The notes beneath the pieces were generated by a model. It saw only the letters and a list, made by a program, of their open reading frames with translations, had not been told where the DNA came from and did not search any database. 64,000 nt of DNA from contig CM043962.1 of assembly GCA_014529385.2 (NCBI GenBank), forward strand, positions 49,196,098-49,260,097, given 5' to 3'. The first letter of the stretch is position 1, and every line of letters begins with the position of its first letter. Below are positions 11,200 through 23,296 of this stretch, piece after piece. The translations under genes and the position numbers were made by a program. Origin of the DNA: Adiantum capillus-veneris (lineage: Eukaryota > Streptophyta > Polypodiopsida > Polypodiales > Pteridaceae).

Positions 11200-12270
11200 G
11201 ACTGAATCCTCAACACTCAAGCCATCCATATCTACCATCGTATCCACGAATGATTTGCCCTACTGTATAACTGGCTCAACATGCTCACAAACTATAGCAT
11301 CATGCAACCTATCTGAAAATGAGACATGCCTCGTCTCTCTGCATGGTTGCATACTCACGAAGACTGCGCCGTTTTGTGCGTGACTTTATCGCATCGTGTG
11401 AATCATGCCAACACTAGCACCTCTCACTATGACTAGTTGTCTACGATGCAATCTGAATTGTGTTCATCCAACACTACCTGGCATCTGCTGTCTCGTAATT
11501 GACTCACATAGATTAAGCTCTACGTAAAACCTAGCACATGGTGTACATCTCACAACACGTATGATGCACCACTCAACAAAAATAGTCTGACATCTCCTGC
11601 ACCAACTATGTCATGTACTGAACCATCAACTAGACACACATGTCCAAGCATACCACTAGCATATGTGCTAAACCACTCATGACTCAATTGACATGAAATC
11701 TAGCACTCACATTTAGTATCCAATGTGAAGGTAATGTGTCGTCAAAAACCGACATAAGAAAGTCAAGAGTAAACATGGAAGCAAAGTCAACATCCGGTCA
11801 TGCGCCACATACGCTACATCTGCTCCCACATCATCCAAAGTGATAGCATCCCTCTTGTGTTGTCTCATACGTCGTCTCATCCATAAAAAAACAATGCCTA
11901 CGTACATGCCTTGTATGACCACAATGCCAACACACAACATCTCTATGTCTGCAAGATCGTCCTTTGGCTATAGGCATTTCTCTAGACTCATTTGTGCCAA
12001 AAGCATTTCACAATCTTTGCCATAACTCTCTAACGGTACATGCATCCAAACCAATCCGATAGACAGACTCACCAAGGTGTAACCTAATCATTGAACATGC
12101 AAGCTCATCCAAGTCCTCCCTCTAATCGTCAGTCATAGACTCTGGCCTAGCATCCATGCCTTGTAGTGGAAACACTTGGCCCAATTGAGTCAATGCATCA
12201 TGCATACCTTCTTTCTAATGCTCAAAGTTTGAACCATCAACTTTGTATGGAAAATCACAAACCTTGACAA
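11200..12270 (-). pseudogene. Copia-type gag and protease remnant in element C
   Basis: Read on the minus strand, about 12260-11940 encodes a copia gag core (DGSNFEHxKEGMHDALTQLG, then LDELACSMIRLHLGESV) broken by stops. At 11932-11891 there is a perfect CX2CX4HX4C zinc knuckle (CWHCGHTRHVRRHC), which packages RNA. A protease region follows at about 11725-11350, with VGAGD- and SLISVSQLR-like segments typical of copia proteases, shifted between frames. The active-site triad is damaged: where Asp-Ser-Gly is expected near 11706-11714 the codons give Asn-Val-Ser. The C-terminal part runs into pre-integrase-like sequence and stops before any integrase. Many stops and shifts make it a pseudogene. 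Confidence 0.8.
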
Positions 12271-13834
12271 TGACGTACATGCCAAATCCATGGCGATAAC
12301 CTGTGACAAGACCGAGCACAAATCAATCAATTGACAATATCCAAAGCCTGGCTAACTCACACACCAAGTACTATCAAAATACTATATAAGCTGGCATAAG
12401 CTGTCTAAGAGAAGTATCAACAAATATGGCGATCAATGTAACAAACAAATGAGCAAAAAAACACAAATGATGCCAAAACACCCACTCCAATCCAAGAGCA
12501 CTATGTGGTGGTAATCGATGAAACTATCATCAACAATCTCCCTCCTAAAGAGATTACCACATATATGTCAAATGGCATAATCCGGTGAGCAAACACTCTC
12601 ACAATGTGATGCCAAAACACTATGGCAAAGCAACCACTGAGTGCCAAATGCAATCAAAACACGATTGCAAACCATGCGCATAAACAAATTCTCATAAGAA
12701 AAATTCGACAGAATTTCGACAGTCTTTGGCTATATAACCATAACAACCATACATGCCATTAACATGCTCAATACGATGAGCAAATCATGCACAAAATCCG
12801 CATTCAAGCATACATGAGATGCCCCCAAAGTCTCAACTCCATAAACTTGGAAAACAATCCTGTAATCCGAAACACAAAGTGCATCAACCGCACTCTACAA
12901 GCAAGGCATATATTAGCATAAACTTGGATGCAAACCAACCAAAATATGACACAAATTGATGCTCAAAACAGCTAAAAATCAACCCACATATGCCATTGGA
13001 AGGCGATGAATATCATCCGCCAAAAAGCGCACATCATGTGCATGCACATGGCAATGTAAAGGAGCATCAATCATGTACCAAATGTGTAGCAAATGAGCAT
13101 CCAAATCAGCTGAAAATTCAGCTCATAATTATGCTAAAAATGATTGCAAAACTCTCTGCAAATCCGTGCACCACACTCTTGAAATTTGCTTAATGCACAA
13201 GTCAATGCACATAACTTGTGATGAATCTGACTCTTGAATCCTGAGAGTCCACAAGAATGCATACATCCACAAAGTGTTCTCAACGTATGCGCATAAATTT
13301 GTTGAAAATCTTAACCCACACTCTCTTCACTGAGAGCAAAACACCAATGCACAAAACAAGAGAATGACAAAGCTCAATCCGAGCTCTCCGAATGTAGCAA
13401 ATCACCACAATAGGCATACATAATCTTCAACTTTTCAAATACCCTGTAGCCGGTTAGCCCATAACTCCCAAACCGTTCAGAATTTGCAAAAATTTCCTTT
13501 TGCAAAGTTGTAGACCATGCAAAAACGGTTGGGGTTAGCGGGAACAGACATGGATAAGCTGTTTTTACATGTCAAAACAGATTTGTAAAAATCTACAAAT
13601 GTGTACCCTACACGTGCAGGCAGTCTGAGTAACGTATATTAAAATTGGTATAGATTTTGAGAAAACTTTCTTCTGCAAAGTTGAAGAGGACAAAAAATCG
13701 GTTGAGATCAAAAGGAATCGGCTTGAATGTAGACAATTTGATAGGTCAAAACAGATCTACAAAAATGTGCTGCAATTGTTGCTGCTTCTCTGTCTGCTTC
13801 CCCGCTGAGCTCTAATGGTGCTCCCAGTCCCTGT
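12270..13834 (-). other. Long untranslated leader of element C
   Basis: About 1.55 kb separate the primer site from the gag core. I see no extended coding match on either strand. The sequence is A-rich on the plus strand with repeated GCATACA, GCACAAA and CATGC words. For a 3.6-kb element this leader is disproportionately long. Confidence 0.55.
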
Positions 13835-13846
13835 GCACTGATACCA
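13835..13846 (-). other. Element C primer-binding site (initiator tRNA-Met)
   Basis: On the minus strand the sequence is TGGTATCAGTGC, two bases after the LTR end. It agrees with the plant initiator tRNA-Met primer site at 11 of 12 positions. Confidence 0.88.
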
Positions 13847-13848
13847 GT

Positions 13849-14034
13849 TGAAGTGAGTGAGCGGGAGCGTGTGAGAGTGTATGCTGCTAGCAATGGAGAA
13901 GAGAATACCTTGTGTTTGTAGGGACTAAAACTCACTATCAACATGTGAGCCCCCTGATTCTATCATGTACATAATGAATAAGTATAGTGGGCGGGCACCT
14001 AGCCTCGCTGGCCACATGGGGCTTTACCCCAACA
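13849..14034 (-). repeat. Element C 5' LTR
   Basis: 186 bases, with TGTTGGGG at its minus-strand start (14034) and CACTTCA at its end. It lies next to the primer site and shares its ends with the 3' LTR. Confidence 0.9.
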
Positions 14035-14039
14035 GTCGG
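14035..14039. other. Target-site duplication, right copy (GTCGG)
   Basis: Exact repeat of 10416-10420, directly after the outer end of the element C 5' LTR. Confidence 0.93.
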
Positions 14040-15400
14040 AAGTCTTTCACTCTCCCTTTCCAACATGACAAGAATGGGCTCTTGGATGAGATTTTTCTTC
14101 TCCTGCTCTATTGCATTATAATCGAACTACCCTTGGTTATAGATATTGGGATAATTGGTTGTGCTCATATAATGTGGTATAGTGATAGACTCAATGGATG
14201 TTCTAGGGTGTTTGTGGATCAGGTGGACTCCATTGCTTAAGAAGAATAGGATATAGAGCAACTGAGGGTGAGGAGAGGACAATAGGAAGAGGAGGTGAGA
14301 CGAATAAAGGTGGGGAGAGGAGGGAAAAAAAGACCGTGAGAAGGTTCAAAAAATCTTTGGGGTCGGTGAAAGAGACCTTTTTGAGGTAAAAGGCACATGT
14401 ACTTGAGAGTTACCTCAGATTGTGGCTAAAAAAAAATTCATTTTTAAAAATCAATTGTAATTTTCAAAAAAAAGATTTTGTAACAGAAGCCCTCCTCTCA
14501 TTGGCCTAGAGCACTCTCTCTCTAAACGTTAAAATGCAAAAAAGAGACCTTAAACTTCTCCTAATGCCTCGCACAAAGATTAAGCCCACAAAGGTCACTT
14601 TGGAACCATTGATGGTCACATGATATGGACCTCATAAAATTTGGAAGCTATATTCCCACGTTACTTTGGCTCTGACATGGTTTCTCCTCATAATGGGGGC
14701 TAACAACTTGAGGACCATGGATTATTTGGGGTCTCACAAAGGTATGGTTTTAAGCATATGTATTAAAAGCTTCCATATACTCAAATTCACATCTAGAAAT
14801 AGGTTGCTTCTTGCTCAACCGTGATATGACTGGGTACATACTGGGTCAAACACCATTTCATTAATTAATTTGTTTGGCAAACTTGCTTAGACCTTAATTA
14901 TTCAATCCAAAGTCTGAGCTGGATGCGATGCACATGCCAACTCGTCAGTTCTGTATCCCTTCCTTCTTCGCATGGGGCTCCTGCGACCTTCGCCTCTCGG
15001 CGGATCTCCATCTCACCCTGCTGGACTTGCTAGCAGTCTCTTTGCGACCTCTCGCAATGCCCCCACAACGTCCCCCAATGGCTCCATTGCGATGTCCCCT
15101 TCCCGCTTGAGTTCCCAGCCTGCGACCTCTCTGATGTGCATGCCCTTGTCCTTCTCCTGCCCTGCACTGCAGAAGACTCTAGCAAACTCTATGTCTGCGC
15201 ACATGCCCCGAGCACCTCCGCAACTCCTGCCCTTGCCACTTCCCACCGGGCACTATCAAGAGACACAGCATACCGACAGAGAGACAGAGAGAGTAACATG
15301 CAGCATCCGAGCTATGCTATTCTGTTGCACGAATCCAACTGTTGCCCCCCTCATCGCGTCATCAGCAGTCAGAACGTTCGTGCAGACCAATGCAAGAGAC
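14040..15400. other. Unassigned spacer
   Basis: No recognisable gene. From about 14920 to 15400 the G+C content rises and short frames open on both strands. A minus-strand frame (15246-15013, non-ATG start) has non-repetitive composition but no known domain. The purine-rich stretch at 14230-14350 is low complexity. Confidence 0.35.

Positions 15401-15402
<2 letters not shown>

Positions 15403-15478
<76 letters not shown>
15403..15478. repeat. (AG)n microsatellite
   Basis: About 76 bases of uninterrupted AG. The Glu-Arg and Ser-Leu frames across it are artefacts. Confidence 0.97.
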
Positions 15479-15482
<4 letters not shown>

Positions 15483-15549
15483 CATGCGCAACCTGGCCAT
15501 CATGAGGTGCCCCAAGTGTCACCACCTACCTTGCTCCCATTTTTGACCC

Positions 15550-16180
15550 GAAGCCGAAATGGAGAATCTGACGAGATTCCTAGTAATTTGACCTGCTTTC
15601 AAAGATTGGGACAACATACTGACTGAGCTACAAACATTAAGGAAAAGAGACCATTGGACACCTAGCCCAATCCGAGTCCAAAATAACATGAAACTTTGGA
15701 AGAGAAATCCCCCTTGCAAGAAAAGAACCAATGTCAATGGTGCCACTAAAGTAGTCAAAGATGCACATAATTTTTATGCTCATTTGAGAGACTTTTACTT
15801 GAAACCTCGCCTTGTAATGCATATGTACATAAGGCAACAAATACTTGGTGATGTAAAGCAATTTCAAAGCAGTATATAACATCATGAATGCTGAACTCCA
15901 AACCTCTCTCCATAGGTATAGCATCAATTTTCTTTCCTATAATATTTGAGTATCTTTGTGAAAAAGTAGTATCTCCATGAAGTTGCTTAAGTTTAGTACC
16001 CAAATAACGATGCAAGAGGCTCAAATCTAACATCTCAAAAAAAGCTTTAGCTAAAGACTATGTGGAAGTGTACCTAACAAGTACTCACAATTAGCATTAG
16101 ATGCATGAGAAGGTTTCTTCAAACCATGCATAATTTTTTCCAATTAGCACACCTTGGTTTTCTGTTCTTGTTAGAAAAAC
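15550..16180 (-). pseudogene. Copia reverse transcriptase / RNase H remnant, minus strand
   Basis: On the minus strand the conceptual peptides follow the C-terminal part of copia RT: a VCQLEKIMHGLKKPSHA-like segment near 16160-16100 (family KALYGLKQAPRAW), then LSLLHRYLGTKLKQLHGDTT near 16027, FSQRYSN, and AIPMERGLEFSIHD near 15920. Weaker matches continue into RNase H towards 15640. Stops and frameshifts break the frame many times, and no LTRs are visible nearby. The match rests on spaced family residues, so the element's limits are approximate. Confidence 0.65.
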
Positions 16181-17100
16181 TTGGTAAACTTTTTAACATT
16201 TTTATATTTGGTAAACATGTATAGTCAAACCATTATGTGGTGGAAAGGAAAAAAAGCTACAAATGGCAGGCATGCAACTATTGTGAGAAGAGGGTCTCAC
16301 CAAAATGACTGCCCTTTTCTTGAGAGTAGTTTTTACCACTTGCCTAGCCATGTAGAATCAATGCTACCATAAAAGATTGATTTCAACTTGAAAAACCACT
16401 TAGTGTCAACCACAATCATGGCCACATCAAGCTTACATTTTAACCTAGCAGTAGCAGAGAAATCATATAGTAGCCAAGTATAATGGTGTCGCTACTAGTA
16501 CCATCCTAATCTTGTGTAAAAGACATCCATTTTGTGAGTTTTGTACTCAAAACACCCAAGGCATGCCAATCAAGTGTGTGAGGCGTAGGGTGAAAATTGT
16601 AACAAATATAAATAGATAAAGAAGTATCCCATTTTCTATTATATAATGTTCACACTAGCTAGCTTCAATCCTTGGTGAGTCTATCTTCCAAAAATACATA
16701 TAGCACCTGCATTCAAAAGTATTTATAAAACCCCTTGCCCCCCCCCCAAAAAAAAAAAAAAAACAAACAAACACACACACACACACACACTCTTAAGCAT
16801 GAATTAAAAGACCATTTTCTTTCATAAACTTGTTATTTTTTGATCGTTCAACCCCTTTTGTACATGTAATTTTATAACTCTTTGAAATATGAAAAACCCC
16901 TTTGGGTGAATTCACGTGTTACACTTAAATATTTTGTAATTTGTGGACTCCTAAACTTGCAAAGGTTAGTTTTTGTCTCAATAGGTATTTATCAATATAC
17001 AGAGGCATCAAAGGATCGCATGTACCTTGTGCACATTCAATTTTTCTCTCCAGTAGGCGTGCCCAATTTTGGAAGCACCTCGATCAAGGGGTATCTTGGG
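16181..17100. other. Unassigned AT-rich spacer
   Basis: It contains a C7A15 run and a short (CA)n tract at about 16740-16790. No protein or RNA feature was recognised. Confidence 0.4.
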
Positions 17101-17560
17101 AGATCCCTTTGAAAAGCTTTTAGTGAAAAAGCGGCGAGGACACACGTGGAGGCGGGAGAAAAAGCGGATGGTGTGTGTTGGACGCGTATATATTGACATT
17201 TGATTTCTCTCTCATCTCTCTGTCTCTCGGTAGAGCGGATGCAGGCGCGCGGAGGTTGGGTGCAGAGGGGGAGATGCGATGCCGATGCCCTGTGTATGTG
17301 TGTTGGCCGTAGGTTATATGCGTGCAGAGCGGATGCAAGCAGGGGGAGGTTGGGTGCGGAGTGGGAGGAAGAGACGCCATGCGAGAGACAGGAGGGTTGT
17401 GGGTGCAGGCGGAGGAAGGTTGGGTGCGCAGGGGGTGGAAGAGATGGGATGCGAGACACAGCAGGCTTGTGGGTGCAGCGCAAGACGAGCAGGCAACACT
17501 GCGCAATATCCGCTGATCTGGACTTTAGAAGCATCTGGGTAGATTCCAGCTAATGCGGGC
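17100..17560. repeat. GC-rich minisatellite-like block
   Basis: The segment GAGCGGATGCAGGCG...GGAGGTTGGGTGC near 17234 recurs near 17325. Shorter relatives (GGAGGAAGGTTGGGTGCGCAG, then GGCTTGTGGGTGCAG) follow at about 17410 and 17465. All frames on both strands are rather open because of composition. A TATATATTGAC word at about 17189 precedes the repeats. I see no gene. Confidence 0.5.
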
Positions 17561-18910
17561 GTAGACCGAGTAGACATTAGCACTAGGAGCCAAGTTGAGC
17601 CAAGTTTGACCATAATTTCTTATAGCATTCTTTGCAACTACCTTAATAAACACCATAAAATTTAGAAGGTCAAGAGTCGCGAAGACCTCCTAAAGATAAG
17701 ACCCATCATCAAGGGGGATAAAAGCTATGGGAAGCGGGTATGAATGAGTGCTTACACAATCACACATCATTTTTTTGTATTTTAATATAAAATTTTATTG
17801 TCCATTATACACACATAATCACAAATGGCTTATATGTTACAAAGGGCCCACTTAAATAGCAAGTTGAAAAAGGCTCACATTGGCATTCTAAGGGAGGTTA
17901 TACATTGCCATATCAAAAAAACCCACTGCCCAACACATATCATCGACGTGGACATTGTGGGCACTAGTTTGGAGCTTCAGTTTATACACCGCCAAGGTGG
18001 ACACTAGTTTAGCTGCAATGATGGACATATGGAGTAAGTCAAAAGCAGGTGCTCTGATTGGTGGAATACTTGCCCTCCATAGCTCTTGAATGCCTTTTAA
18101 ATACCTAGCAGATTTGGATGTGTGCTGACATATAGCTAGTTTATGGCGTCACCTCCACAATAGTTGTGTGTAACAAACAGCAGAAAAATCCAAGTGTAAA
18201 AGTGTTACTGGCTATGAGTTTAACAATAACGAGCACTGTCCCTAGTCTATAAATAATCTAAAACAAAATAAAATGAAAAGGAAGTAAAATATATAAAGGA
18301 ATCCATTGCAATTTAAAATAAAATAAAATGAATGTTTTCATAGAAAAAAGTAAGTCTAATAAGCATAGGATATAATAAAATTTTAAAAATTGATAATTCT
18401 CACATTTTGTGAAAAATTTATATATAATACAAACAATAAAAAACACATTAAAAATTTAAATAAATAATATTTTATTACTATATTATAAAAAATAGATTTA
18501 ATAAACATAAAAAATAATTAAATAAAATAAAAAATTTAAAATCTTTAAATAAAAAGACCCTTCATCAATACCTCACATCTTGGGATCAAACTCCTATGAA
18601 TTAATGTTTACTTCTTTGTTTTCTAAAGCTTTTTTTAAGCATCTTAAAAAAGTGGATGCCTACTATAAAGCTATACAAAATAGCATTTGAAAGGCTATGT
18701 CTTCTTTCTATTCACAAAGACTTTTAAAGCCCCTAGGGACACTTGTCTCACACTGAAAATTGAAAATTGAAGTACCTTCACCCTTGGGGTGCTAAGGCCT
18801 TTAGAGGCCAAAAAGTGCCTTGCAACATGCGAATGTGGGTGTGGACACAATCCCATAAAACTAGGTAATGCAAAGTATTGAATTGCAAGAACAAAAAATG
18901 AAACATCATA
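17560..18910. other. Unassigned spacer, strongly AT-rich at 18250-18550
   Basis: No recognisable coding or RNA feature. The 18250-18550 part is almost entirely A and T with TAAAATAAAAT words. Confidence 0.4.
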
Positions 18911-18915
18911 AAAAG

Positions 18916-19096
18916 AAAAGTGTCTTATATTAAGCATTATTCAATGTGGTGTCAATGTATTTTCATACTCATCAACCTCTTTTGCATTTTCAACAAGATC
19001 ATAAAATAAAAAAAAGTGTCTTATATTAAGCATTATTCAATGTCTTGTCAATGTATTTTCATACTCATCAACCTCTTTTGCATTTTCAACAAGATC
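18916..19096. repeat. Tandem duplication, 96-bp period, two copies
   Basis: 85 bases at 18916-19000 are repeated at 19012-19096 with only two adjoining changes (GTGGTGTC against GTCTTGTC). The spacer between the copies is 11 bases of mostly A. The near identity suggests a recent duplication. Confidence 0.93.
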
Positions 19097-19099
19097 CCC

Positions 19100-20364
19100 T
19101 ATTGTCTTTTTCCTCAGAGTCTACTTTTGAAGCAATTCATGAAAATTCTTATAAGATCAAGTGCCTTTTGTATAAACATCTTCCTCAATGTATTTGTGAT
19201 ACTCATTATACTTTGTTCAAGTTTGGGATCGAGGGGCTGACCATCCTATCCGTCTAGCTATCCACCATTACTGGACATAATTAGCTTGCACGATTGTTAG
19301 ATGCATGCCACCTAAGCATTCAAAATCTCAAAGGCAGTTATCACTGCAGGCCAATAAGCGATATCCAACTTAGCAGCCAAAATAATCGCCTATCTCCTAC
19401 AATCATTGCCAATCATTGCATGGCAATTCAGTATCCGTCAAGGCCTAAGGTCGTGGGGCAAGGAATCTGGACAGTGCATCTACTAGCAATTATAAAGCAT
19501 AATTTTTTCCCACGTCCATCCGATATCAGACAACTCAACACCCATAATTTTCATGAAAATGATTGCCGACGATTGCATGCCAATTAAACATGCAAAATAT
19601 TGCGATGTTTCTGCAAACTATACTTGCACTGCATGTGCCGAATTTACCTGCATTGTAGGAGTGTACACCTGCGTTTTGGTCAGAGACCTTGCCCCCACTC
19701 CCTTGGAACTTGACGGTTGGGAAGGGTCCTTTAGTGACCTTTACCTCCGTAATTATTGCTCGCACCATTGCCTCCATACCTCGGTCGATCGCCAAGTGCT
19801 CACAATAACTATGGGGAAAGGTCATTAAAGGACCTTTCCCACCTTTCCCTACACCATAATCATCACCTGTCTTCAACAATTGTACACCAAGTCAGTGCAC
19901 ACAATTTTTCTCACTTGTAATCATCCCCCCCCCCGCCTCCCCCTCAAATCGTTGTGGACCAAGTCAACGCTCGTAATTCTTTACCTTGGATTGTGTGCTC
20001 TGACATTGCCAGTTGTACTTGTGTGTAGCACATTGTTGCAACTGTACCTGGTCACTCATACATGGTCCCCCCCCCCCCCCGGAGACGATTGAGAAAGTTG
20101 ACTAACCTTTCCATGTAATCCATGCTCCTCGTGGTGGCGATCGATCGCAATGAGTTGCATGGATTATGAGAAAGGTCGATAAGTCACCAAATTGACTGAC
20201 CAACCTTTTCCCTACCCCAAAAGTAAGCGGGTACAATATTTTTCAGGTGCTTCATTAGAGGGAATGTACAGAGATGCTGTGAGGAGGAAAAGGGTGGATG
20301 GCATGTGGATGGGGAAGAGAGAGCCTTGCAAGGGAAGAGGAAATCGTACCTGGAGGAGAATGAG

Positions 20365-20365
<1 letters not shown>
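19100..20365. other. Unassigned spacer with C-rich runs and short inverted repeats
   Basis: Poly-C stretches lie at about 19926-19946 and 20067-20080. Two small hairpins are visible: GAAAGGTC...GACCTTTC at about 19815-19840, and TAATCCATGC against GCATGGATTA at about 20118-20167. Repeated CAATCATTGC words occur at 19390-19430. No gene was recognised. Confidence 0.4.

Positions 20366-20408
<43 letters not shown>
20366..20408. repeat. (GA)n microsatellite
   Basis: About 43 bases of GA. Confidence 0.95.
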
Positions 20409-20409
<1 letters not shown>

Positions 20410-20411
<2 letters not shown>

Positions 20412-21170
20412 TCTTGCTTGGTTTTGATGACAGGTGGTCGTCTACGTTCTGTAGGCAATGGGAGGGAGCGGAGCAGCACATAGACCACACAATTTTGAGA
20501 AATGGCAAGCGCAGGTAGGGGAGAGAGAGAGAGTGCTGGCTACGCAGGGAGGGAAGCAAAAAGATTTTTTCAAATTTGATCGATTACCAAACGCTTTTCT
20601 TGACGTAGAAAGAGGCTCATTTACCCTTGCTCTTTGTTGTGCAAGAAAAGTATCATTTGCAACATAAATAATGTTTTTTGCTTAGATTGCTCTCTTGAAA
20701 CAAAGCAAGAAACAAACTTTGTACATAAAAGAATTTCCCATACTCACAATTGTGAGTGGATGTCTTATATTCATCCAGAGAGGAATGTAGAATTCACCTC
20801 AAGCATGTTAGGTGCCTTCAAGGGTCACAAAATACACTTTGGAGTTACATAGCCCCTGACTGTCGTAAGCTAATTTTCATTATTTGTACCGAGATGTGAT
20901 TTATGCTTACATTCTATTATGGTCCAAAAGTTTTAGCAAGACTATCTTGAAAATGCCACGGCAAGTGTTTCATTCTTTTTAAAGAGATATTTACACACTT
21001 ATTTCCTCTTTTTTTATGTATGCTATGAGCATAACATCTTCCATGAGCATTGGAAACTACAAATATACTAGTCATGAAAATGCAGGCTTGGATACATTTT
21101 TGCTAAATGCATGCACACCAAGTGTTATGGGTCCTAGTTTTTAGCGTAGGAATATTTACAATGGCATGCA
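20410..21170. other. Unassigned spacer before the chromovirus remnant
   Basis: No clear coding match. Part of it may be the decayed upstream region of the integrase at 21170, but I cannot align it to an integrase zinc finger. Confidence 0.35.
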
Positions 21171-22195
21171 ACTTCATGAATTTGATAGATTATGAAGCTT
21201 TTTAGTATGACATGTGCAGTACCTCTATGGGGTTTGTTGTGGGTCTACCAATCGCCATACACAATCATGGCTCAATATTGGTGCTTGTAGATAGATTCCC
21301 TAAACTTTGTAAGTTTATTCAAATAAAGTCTACTCTTTAACCAAGTTGGTTGTTAACAATCTGTATCGATTATATACATAACTCCACAATTTTGTGAGTA
21401 ATGGTGGTGAACCCATATTTACCAGTCATTTATAGAGGATTGCCTATAAACAATTGGGAACATAACTTAGTATCAAAACTGCTTATCATCCAGAGACGGA
21501 TGGGTAGCTTGAAAGTGTTAATCAAGTGTTAGAGGATATGCTAATAGTATATGTTAGAGCAAGAAGCAATCCAATTGCAAAGATTACCTCTCTAGTTTGG
21601 AGTTTGCTTAGCATGATGCAAAGCATGTTATGACTAAGCTTAGTCCCTTCAGGCTTATGAGTGGTTTTCAAGCTCTATGACTAGTTATTGTGGGGTTGGC
21701 TAATGATGAGGCATGTCAACAAGCCAAGGACTTCATCCATGATCATATAAATATGATGAATGTTTCTCGTTGATAAGATAGATACAAGAACTATGCTGAT
21801 GAGACATGTCGACAATTTATTTTCATGAAAGTTAAGAAGAGGTATTCTTACTTGTTCCAACACCTTCAGAAAGTTTGAAAACTGGTCATTCATTTAGTTA
21901 CCTTTGAATTGTGGTAACTCATTCATTTCATTTTGGATATAAGCCGTTTCCAAAAATTCTTAGAAAGGGACAACAATGTAGATGATCAAGATGTTCTTGT
22001 TGGTTTCATTGAGCTTCCTACTAAACTGTATGAAGCTACACATATTCTTGACTATCATATTATCTATCAAGTTGACAATTGGACTTAAGAGAGGTGCCAT
22101 TGTGGAAACATTAGTGTCTTTAAGAAAAAAATTCCACTTTTATTTTCAAGGACAAAAAATATTCTCCAAGGGGAAAGTAATGTCAAGATTATGGT
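21170..22195 (+). pseudogene. Chromovirus (Ty3/gypsy) integrase and chromodomain remnant
   Basis: Conceptual translation follows a chromovirus integrase: WGFVVGLPIAIHNHGSILVLVDRFPKL-like sequence around the first catalytic Asp region (about 21225-21300), then a TAYHPETDG-LESVNQVLEDML-like segment (about 21470-21545) holding the catalytic Glu region. Near 22110-22190 there is a chromodomain-tail-like FKKKIPLLFSRTKN-LQGESNV stretch. In the family the chromodomain steers integration to marked chromatin. Stops and frameshifts are frequent. No RT or LTR of this element can be assigned, although a probable LTR lies downstream at 22685. Confidence 0.72.
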
Positions 22196-22684
22196 AGGAC
22201 CACAGAGGCCAAGGACCTTAACCACTCATGCATGTCAAGGAGACTCCTGTAGGAGGGCTAAGTTCCTATAAAAGGAGTATGGTTGGGTGGAGATGAGCAT
22301 GCAGTAGGACCCTATATCTCTTGATGAAGCATGAAGGGAAAATTTTCTTCTCATCGTGGAGGATTTACCTACCAAATGAATCCTCAAATTCACTTGGAGG
22401 AGTCATCTAGAGTATCTATAAAAAGTGCATTAGAGCAGGCTGCAGTTTTCCCATTGTACATACTTATACCTAGGTTTACCTTAGTGCCTAGAACCTACCA
22501 TTGGTGCCTAGTTCCAAGATGATATTATGCTAGAGCAGGGATGCCATTAAAGCTTAAATAGTGAGCTTAGCAAGGTGATAAAGTGATGCTACTAGGAAAC
22601 ATGCTCACACCTTAGCACTGGGAAGAAGAAGAGAGAACATAGTGAGAGACATTGTGAGATGTTATATAATCTTGTATAGAGCAT
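22196..22684. other. Unassigned stretch between chromovirus remnant and LTR
   Basis: No coding feature. It includes GGTTTACCTTAGTGCCTAGAACC and AGTGCCTAG-like repeats near 22470-22515. It could be the 3' untranslated part or LTR start of the chromovirus. Confidence 0.3.
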
Positions 22685-22999
22685 TGTTAGGTGGAAAAAT
22701 GCACTCATTGTACTTGGAAATTTAACCTTAGATTAGGTTTATGGATCAACCATTGAGTTTTTCAGAAGTACCTATACTGTGTATCAAAGGTACTTTCAAA
22801 GTATCTGTCAAGGTACTCTAGAGTACCTTCTACAAACAATAAAAAGTACTTTAAAGTACCTCTTTGAGTACTTTAAACACACAAATTGTATCTCATGTTA
22901 GATCTTTAAAAAAGAAAGCTTTCCATTACATTATATCATTGTCTTTCCCGTATTTGAGTTGTGTTCATCTCCTCCCTCTCTCTCCCATACATTTTCACA
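22685..22999 (+). mobile_element. Probable LTR of a copia-type element
   Basis: The stretch starts TGTTAGG, ends CACA and is followed at once by TGGTATCATAGC, an initiator-Met-type primer site. It would be a 315-base 5' LTR, a normal copia size. It carries several GTACTTT/AAAGTAC words, including a perfect 20-bp palindrome at 22810-22829. The left end is chosen only from the TGTTA start, and no second LTR is visible in the window. Confidence 0.45.
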
Positions 23000-23011
23000 T
23001 GGTATCATAGC
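23000..23011 (+). other. Probable primer-binding site (initiator tRNA-Met)
   Basis: TGGTATCATAGC matches the plant initiator-Met primer site at 11 of 12 positions and directly follows a CA-ended LTR-like sequence. The interior that should follow is cut off by element B at 23297. Confidence 0.55.
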
Positions 23012-23296
23012 ACATTTTTTAACAATTTTAGGTTTGCCCACTGAGGTGCCAGTAGTTTGTTGTGAACCCCTAGCTCTTTCCAAGAGACCCTTTGAGAAAG
23101 GAGCTTCACCTTGGCAAGCACGTTCCTTGCTATAATGGCCCATGCATGGTCTTGTTGTGCAATTAAGATCATAAATTTGTCACACTTAGCACTATTGGGT
23201 TGAGGATCCCAATACCACATTGATCATTGGGTCCAACAATACACTCTCATTTTGATTGCTACCATGGTAATGTATCTTTAGTGTTATTTTTCCACA

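Larger units (their letters stand above)
10421..14034 (-). mobile_element. Element C: short-LTR copia-type gag/protease retrotransposon (TR-GAG-like), minus strand
   Basis: This 3.6-kb element is bounded by TG...CA LTRs of 187 and 186 bases that start TGTTGGGGTAAAGCC on the minus strand. It is flanked by GTCGG duplications. Behind the 5' LTR is a primer site TGGTATCAGTGC, a one-to-two-mismatch version of the initiator-Met site TGGTATCAGAGC. The 3' LTR is preceded by a purine tract. Inside are decayed gag and protease coding sequences but no reverse transcriptase or integrase, so it would have depended on enzymes from full copia elements. The two LTRs differ at roughly 25 sites by eye, so the insertion is old. 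Confidence 0.92.

Noticed and set aside
13965-14240. ORF across the right end of element C
   Set aside because: It crosses the LTR boundary and target duplication and has no conserved motif.
17200-17560. Gene in the GC-rich block with several overlapping open frames
   Set aside because: All frames are open on both strands through composition, and internal repeats explain them; no domain is visible.
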